The translations under genes and the position numbers were made by a program. 64,000 bases of DNA, from NCBI RefSeq assembly GCF_964355755.1, contig NC_092675.1, positions 997,001 to 1,061,000 of the forward strand. Reading direction: 5' to 3'. Every line of letters starts with the position of its first letter. The stretch's first letter is position 1. Of this stretch, positions 58,499 to 64,000 are shown in pieces. This DNA comes from Antedon mediterranea. Its lineage: Eukaryota > Echinodermata > Crinoidea > Comatulida > Antedonidae. Under the pieces are notes generated by a model. The model had not been told where the DNA came from. It did not search any database and saw only the letters and a program-made list of their open reading frames with translations.

Positions 58499-58836
58499 CT
58501 GTTGCTGTAGATTTATTATGTATCTATAAATTATATCGTATTATTTTACATATCATGTTTTATTTTACATCTCATTCTCATGTAATATTTAATACATGTT
58601 TGTTTTTTTTCTCAACAGCTGAATCAAGTTATATAGCCTCTACAAATAACAAGAAAAAAACTAGATTGGCTGCTGTAGTTTTATTATGTGTCTGTAAATT
58701 ATATCGTGTTTATATTATTATATTATTTTACATATCATGTTTTATTTTACATCTCATGTAATATTAAATGTTTGGTTTTTTTTCCAACAGCTGAATCAAG
58801 TTATATATAGCCTTACAAATAACAAGAAAAAAAAGT
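58499..58836. repeat. About 170-bp tandem duplication
   Basis: Two copies (58499-58668 and 58669-58836) sharing GCTGTAG..TTATTATGT, AAATTATATCGT, CATATCATGTTTTATTTTAC and CAACAGCTGAATCAAGTTAT, with small indels and substitutions. Non-coding. Confidence 0.85.
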
Positions 58837-59463
58837 ACATTCAAACTTTATTCAGAATAATGAGAAAACATATACAACTTATTTAATTTATGTTTTAATT
58901 TAGGCCTATATAAATACATCCATGTTAGTTCATCAACAGTTGATGTTGTACACTTAAAGGCATAAGAAAAACATACAGTGTGAAAGTTAATGTAGGACTA
59001 CAGGTTTTACTTCATCCGGCCCAGTTTTTGTTATTTAGTAGTGTCATGTTTGGTTCAACTTATTTCAATGAGTTAGCAATATGTTTGTGAGGTTTAAAAC
59101 TTTGAGGTTCAATTTAGAGCCCTGTCAGTAAAAATGAAAAATCTCCATAACAGAATTTTGTCCAGAGGTACACCAGATAAGTATTAAAGTGGTAACAATT
59201 GCATATGGGCGAATAAATGTTGCCTAGGTCAAAGGTCACTGTAAATATAACGTTTTTTGCCCATTTTCAGTTTGTAACCAACTTTAAAGTCATGCCAGAC
59301 ACAGTTGAAAAGACTAAATGGTCTCATATTTCATTGAGGCAACCACAAGTGCCTCAGCAATATGTGTACAATATAAAGGTTTTGTGATTGTTCTTACTTA
59401 CCATTAAGGTGGTCTAAAAATGAAAATTGATCGACCGGTAAAATAAATTGGGGTTTTCATTTT

Positions 59464-59516
59464 TTAACGTTTTCCGTCTTCTGATATTACGCTTTCCACA
59501 ATTCGTTTCCATTTTG
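59464..59516. repeat. Dispersed repeat, copy 2
   Basis: Nearly identical to 3694-3752 in the SLC15-like gene (TTAACGTTTTCCGTCTTC, ATTACGCTTTCCACAATT, GTTTCCATTTT). Confidence 0.5.
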
Positions 59517-60637
59517 GGGGTTTTCAGTAATAATTAAATAGAAAAGTATATGAGATACACTAGATACCAATTTACAGCTTTGTACTGTATCTTAATTTGA
59601 AAGTGTCATACATCACATTACAAAATGCAAAATATTCAATTACTCAAATTATGTGAAATCTGACGATCATACTTCAATAGGCCATATTTTCAAAACAACT
59701 TGAGTTAAGCGCTACAACTTTGCATCATATATTATATATATTGAGGTACCCTTATTAATATTTTTATTTCAAACAACTTTTTTGTACAAAACAAAACCAA
59801 AACGAATTTTAAAGAGTGCATAGACATTGGGTTCTTTTATTCTCATATGCTTTTGTACTGAAAACAAATTTGGTCCTCATATATAGGCCTGCTGCTTACA
59901 ATAGGAAATTCACGATTATAACTGTACATTTCGAAAAACAAGGTAATCGTACAGTACATACCATTAAAAATCTGAAATTATTATTTATCAAAATATATAT
60001 AAAGAAATAAAACATTGTAGAAAACATATATCAAAATAAAGAATTTTTTAAAACCATAATACAATTTAAATCCAACAAACTAGCTGTAAAATAATTGGTA
60101 AAATATTTGATCTTATGGCTTTGTTACTGCAGTCTACACTATTTAACTCATTAAATGACATATGACATATGACAAAGCATAGAATTTACTATTCGAGCCT
60201 ATAATATTTAAATAATAAAAAAAAGAATGTGTAATAATCATCCTGGCCTATATAGATTGTTTTTTTAAAAATGTCATTAATTAAAAAAACCTGCATTTGC
60301 AATCAAATGAAAATTATCATTTAAGACACATAATTAGTAATTTGTCACTTTTGCAAAACTATGAAATATCTATTAAGTCTTTATCGCTTGATATTCTTAA
60401 CTAAATCCCAATGACTATACGCCAATGATAAACAGGTAGAATATATACAGAAATTTAAAGCATTTTCTACACTTAATAATACCCAACATTAAAAAATAAA
60501 ATCACCAATAACATAAATTTTCCCTTTTTTGCACTTACTCAAGAACTACCATAACAAATTTGAAAGAAAAAAAAATTACTGCCCAGGTATCACATCATTT
60601 TACGTGAACAACACGCAAATGTATAGATAACACAGTG

Positions 60638-60762
60638 TACTCAGGTGTACAGCAGTTAGTAGCTTGCAATGTACAAACATTACTCTGGTGTACATCAGTT
60701 AGTAGCTTGCAATGTACAAACATTACTCTGGTGTACATCAGTTAGTAGCTTGCAATGTAAAA
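60638..60762. repeat. 43-bp tandem repeat, three copies
   Basis: Unit with GGTGTACATCAGTTAGTAGC, TTGCAATGTACAAACATTAC and TCT. The first copy differs slightly (CAGGTGTACAGCAG). It may lie in the 3' UTR of the LASP1-like gene. Confidence 0.85.
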
Positions 60763-61636
60763 TGGGAATACACACTAACATAATAATAATATATATATTG
60801 CTAGTAAAATACAGTAAACAAGCAAATTATCAATGATGATGATGTGAATTGTATAAAAATAGATTTAGAAATAGCAAATTATACATATAAAAGCTTAAAA
60901 TACCACCAGTGAAAATTTAAGGGAAAACTACAGATCTTCATGGTAAGTTTTGATTTTTTTAGTGCCTTTAATTAAACTAAAATCCAGTGACTTGGGGTGT
61001 TTTAAACATTCAATTTTAGTCATGTATATTGTCCAGTTGTGTTTAGGCTAGTTGGTATTCAGTTGTTTTGTTGTAAATAAGGGGATGTTTGGGTACATCT
61101 AGCCTATTACCATACCTATTATCTATAACAGGGCAAGTAATAATTTGCACATATGGCAGGCATACTGAACCACAGTGAAATTAATGAAACACAAAGTGAC
61201 TGAATGCTAGACACTCGCCAACTTACTATGGTAATGATGACAAACTAGTATTGCCTTAAATTCGTAAACTAGTTTTCTTAAACAGTTTTTATAATTACAA
61301 AAATTTGACTGAAACGAGTAAAATGATGGCAAAATGTATCTATAATCATCATTACATTTACATAATTTCAAAAAAGTAAATTTTGTAAATGTCCTATTTT
61401 ACATACCTTCACAAGTACTGTACATTAAGTGGACAAAGCTATACACTATGAGCTGATATCAATATTGAGAATATTATGCCAAAGCTATGTATTGAATAAT
61501 GAGATTAATTACTATTGAAAATGAATTAAGTTACACCTTCCAATTAATTATCATCCAACCTTAGTTTAAACTATAAAATAGTCTATCCATTGTTCACTGT
61601 TATTACAAAATAGAAGAAACATTTTAAAAATACGGC

Positions 61637-62397
61637 TTAGACCTTCTCCACGTAATTAGACGGTAGCATGCCATACTGTCCACTTTGCTGTACTCTACCC
61701 TCCATCCAACCATCATCGATAACAGTCACGTCAATGATAAAGTCTCCCTCGTTAAATGACACCTCATCATCATCTGCTGCAGAATAGTCATATAAAGCTT
61801 GGTATCGTGCTCCCTATGGAGAATAATAGAATCAATTTGATTTTATATAACACCTAAATAGAATCTGTCATTTGGTTGGCCAATTATGGGTCACATGATA
61901 AAAAGAAAGTGTCTTATAAATTGCTCAACATAGAGTGATGTATTCCTTCCAAGGCCATGCAATGCAACTACTTAACAACGGCATAACAACAATGCTTTGC
62001 GCATGCTTCAGCATGTTGTTCCTGGCTATATGAAAGTTGGCATACCTCATACCTAAAACAACTGAACTTGTTCCATACCAACGGAGCAGTGGGTACTGCT
62101 TTAACCTTTCATAAAGGCTCCATTTCTCATAAACAAAGTTTAAGTAACAAACCTGAGGTTCTGCTTGAGTTGGCACTGGCGGGAGCGGCTGTTGTACAAT
62201 AGAAGGTAGTGGCTGCTGCGGTGGTGGCTGGTATGGAGCTGGTTCTGCTTTTCTTGGAGGTGGGTTGCTGCTGTGATAACTCATTGGAGGTGGGTTGCTT
62301 TGATAACCGGCATTCATTGGAGGTGGGTTGCTTTGATAACCGGTATTCATTGGAGGAGGATCATATGTATCTCTGGCACTGGTTACTGCATTTGGAT
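61637..62397 (-). CDS. LIM and SH3 domain protein, LASP1/nebulette-like, C-terminal part
   Basis: The last two coding exons are 62153-62397 and 61637-61813, joined in phase 0 ([17 protein letters not shown]). The gene is partial: its LIM domain and nebulin-like repeats lie beyond the right edge, and no further exon is seen in 62398-64000. The first exon is a Pro-rich linker with three YQSNPPPMN-type repeats, then [20 protein letters not shown]. The second is a complete C-terminal SH3 domain: [19 protein letters not shown] (RT loop), DDGWMEGRV (the ligand-binding Trp) and [11 protein letters not shown]-stop. GMLPxNYVE at the very C-terminus and the DDGWM core are typical of LASP1, LASP2 and nebulette. 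Such proteins bind actin and link it to focal adhesions through SH3 partners such as zyxin and palladin. Confidence 0.88.
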
Positions 62398-62454
62398 CTG
62401 TTATTATTAATTAGACATCAATAATATCAACAAATAGACTCATAATTATTATAT

Positions 62455-62520
62455 GGGTGTCTAGAAAACTCAGATATATCTGAGATCTGACTTTTCTAAA
62501 TCTGAGTTTTCTAGACACCC
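62455..62520. mobile_element. 66-bp palindromic element with perfect 21-bp arms
   Basis: Arms 62455-62475 and 62500-62520 (GGGTGTCTAGAAAACTCAGA + T) are exact inverses around a 24-base centre that itself contains AGATATATCT. It could be a minimal MITE. A target duplication is not evident. Confidence 0.7.
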
Positions 62521-62580
62521 TTACCATATAGGTGCATATTCAAAAATAGTGCATAAGAATTTTGTTTTGTTGGTTAATGA

Positions 62581-63221
62581 GAGAATACTAACTGAATTAT
62601 TCTCAGTGTGTGAGTAGGTTGATATCAAATGTAGAATGAGACTGAGGGAATATTAACTGAATTATTCTCAGTGTGCGAGTAGGTTGATATCAAATGTAGA
62701 ATGAGACTGAGGGAATATTAACTGAATTATTCTCAGTGTGTGAGTAGGTTGATATCAAATGTAGAATGAGACTGAGGGAATATTAACTGAATTATTCTCA
62801 GTGTGCGAGTAGGTTGATATCAAATGTAGAATGAGACTGAGAGAATACTAACTGAATTATTCTCAGTGTGCGAGTAGGTTGATATCAAATGTAGAATGAG
62901 ACTGAGAGAATACTAACTGAATTATTCTCAGTGTGTGAGTAGGTTGATATCAAATGTAGAATGAGACTGAGGGAATACTAACTGAATTATTCTCAGTGTG
63001 CGAGTAGGTTGATATCAAATGTAGAATGAGACTGAGGGAATATTAACTGAATTATTCTCAGTGTGTGAGTAGGTTGATATCAAATGTAGAATGAGACTGA
63101 GAGAATACTAACTGAATTATTCTCAGTGTGCGAGTAGGTTGATATCAAATGTAGAATGAGACTGAGGGAATATTAACTAAATTATTCTCAGTGTGTGAGT
63201 AGGTGGATATCAAATGTAGAA
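62581..63221. repeat. 65-bp tandem repeat, about ten copies
   Basis: Unit ACTGAATTATTCTCAGTGTG, YGAGTAGGTTGATATCAAAT, GTAGAATGAGACTGAGRGAA, TAYTA. Copies alternate between GTGTGTGAG and GTGTGCGAG and between GAGGGAATATTA and GAGAGAATACTA, suggesting dimer-level amplification. ACTGAGAGAATA and TATTCTCAGT pair as a small hairpin in each unit. Confidence 0.95.
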
Positions 63222-63486
63222 TAAACATATACTGTAAATTACACGTTCAATTACACTACAGCAGGTTTGTATACAATAGGGTTTCAAAAAGAACAAAAAA
63301 CAAGAGGCAATACAAAGTAATGACAATTGATGATTTGGACAACCTCAGAAGAGTCATTAATTGTGTTTTTTCCTGAAAATTCTTGAATTGCATCGTGGGT
63401 GTAAGCCAATTAATAGGGATTTCACACAGTAATGTTACAAACAATATGAATACAAAATTTAAAGTGTATTCTTAAATATAAATGAC

Positions 63487-64000
63487 GGTTCTAGGACACC
63501 TACCCCCTAGACAGTTACCCCCCGGATGTTTACCACCCGGACAACTACCCCCTTAGGACAACTACCCCCCGGACAACTACCCCCCGGACAACTACCCCCT
63601 TAGGACAACTACCCCCTTAGGATAACAACCCCCCGGACAACTACCCCCCGGACAACCACCCCCTTAGGACAACTACCCCCTTAGGATAACTACCCCCCGG
63701 TCAACTACCCCCCGGTCAACTACCCCCCGGTCAACTACCCCCCGGTCAACTACCCCCCGGTCAACTACCCCCCCCCCCCCCATCCAAAAGTAGACAAATA
63801 TATAGGACCGGTTTCTGTAAAAATGAAATCATCTGTTTTTAACGGGTGTTTCGAAACTAGAGATCCGAGACCAGAGACCTGAAACGAGACCCAATACGAA
63901 AAGGGAGACCTATATTTGGGTCTCCCTTTTCGTATATTATTAGGGTCTCCCTTTTCGTATAGTGTGGTCTCTCTTTTCGTATAGTGGGGTCTCCCTTTTC
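63487..64000. mobile_element. TU-like fold-back transposon, second copy, cut by the window edge
   Basis: It begins GGTTCTAGGACACCTACC exactly where homology to the element at 16420 begins. It has a longer array of 15-bp GGACAACTACCCCCC-type units (63530-63775), a C-run, then the same inner domain (AAAGTAGACAAATATATAGG, ACGGGTGTTTCGAAACTAGA) and the start of the GGGTCTCCCTTTTCGTATA array. The right half is outside the window, so a target duplication cannot be tested. Confidence 0.88.

Larger units (their letters stand above)
58169..61636. other. Region between POLR2E and the LASP1-like gene
   Basis: The left part is the POLR2E promoter side on the minus strand. The right part should include a long 3' UTR of the LASP1-like gene, with many AATAAA-type words on both strands. 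It contains poly-A/T runs (58385-58417), two tandem repeats listed separately and the dispersed repeat copy at 59464-59516. No exon recognised. Confidence 0.5.
62398..63486. other. Intron or upstream part of the LASP1-like gene
   Basis: No exon recognised on either strand. It is filled by the hairpin at 62455-62520 and the 65-bp tandem array at 62581-63221, followed by AT-rich DNA. Confidence 0.55.

Overview
This is eukaryotic, intron-rich, AT-rich DNA, most likely from an echinoderm. The clues are a Tie-receptor-type ectodomain, animal SLC15, SLC16, RPB5 and LASP-type genes, the very frequent TAGGCCTA word, and a fold-back element built like the TU elements described in sea urchins. The phylum call is an inference and no species is claimed. 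Gene models come from reading splice sites and phases by hand. Every complete model closes in frame.

Layout: (1) 1-1318, a 95-bp satellite with a five-unit higher-order repeat. (2) 3208-7370 (+), an SLC15/POT peptide or histidine transporter gene with 8 exons. (3) 8229-27370 (-), gene A, a kinase-less Tie-like receptor: signal peptide, two Ig-like domains, four EGF-like modules, one Ig, eight FN3, one TM helix and a short tyrosine-rich tail (20 exons, 1409 aa). (4) 27.4-33.3 kb, a repeat-rich spacer with an 851-bp fold-back element. (5) 33349-42107 (-), gene B, a tandem paralogue of A with only two FN3 domains (14 exons, 819 aa) and two candidate signal-peptide exons. (6) 44911-52361 (-), an SLC16 monocarboxylate-transporter-like gene (6 exons, 482 aa). 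(7) 54450-58168 (-), POLR2E/RPB5, complete (8 exons, 210 aa) with a U12-type intron. (8) 61637-62397 (-), the 3' end of a LASP1-like LIM/SH3 gene that runs off the right edge.

The most unusual content is the A/B pair. It has the domain order of Tie receptors but ends after about 75 cytoplasmic residues with a conserved YVNV (Grb2-type SH2 ligand) and other tyrosine motifs instead of a kinase. The copies differ in stalk length (8 versus 2 FN3), in 33-bp cytoplasmic mini-exons (one is a 12-bp remnant with a stop in A), in first exons, and in a GC-AG intron in A. In B a 64-bp intronic unit beside a splice donor has expanded into about 20 tandem copies; A has one copy.

Mobile elements fill introns and spacers. 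They include a 1987-bp TU-like element with 15-bp terminal arrays and an 8-bp target duplication (a second copy is cut by the right edge), a LINE 3' end interrupted by a 1236-bp DNA transposon with 10-bp TIRs and a 6-bp duplication, tRNA-derived SINEs, several MITE families and many minisatellites.
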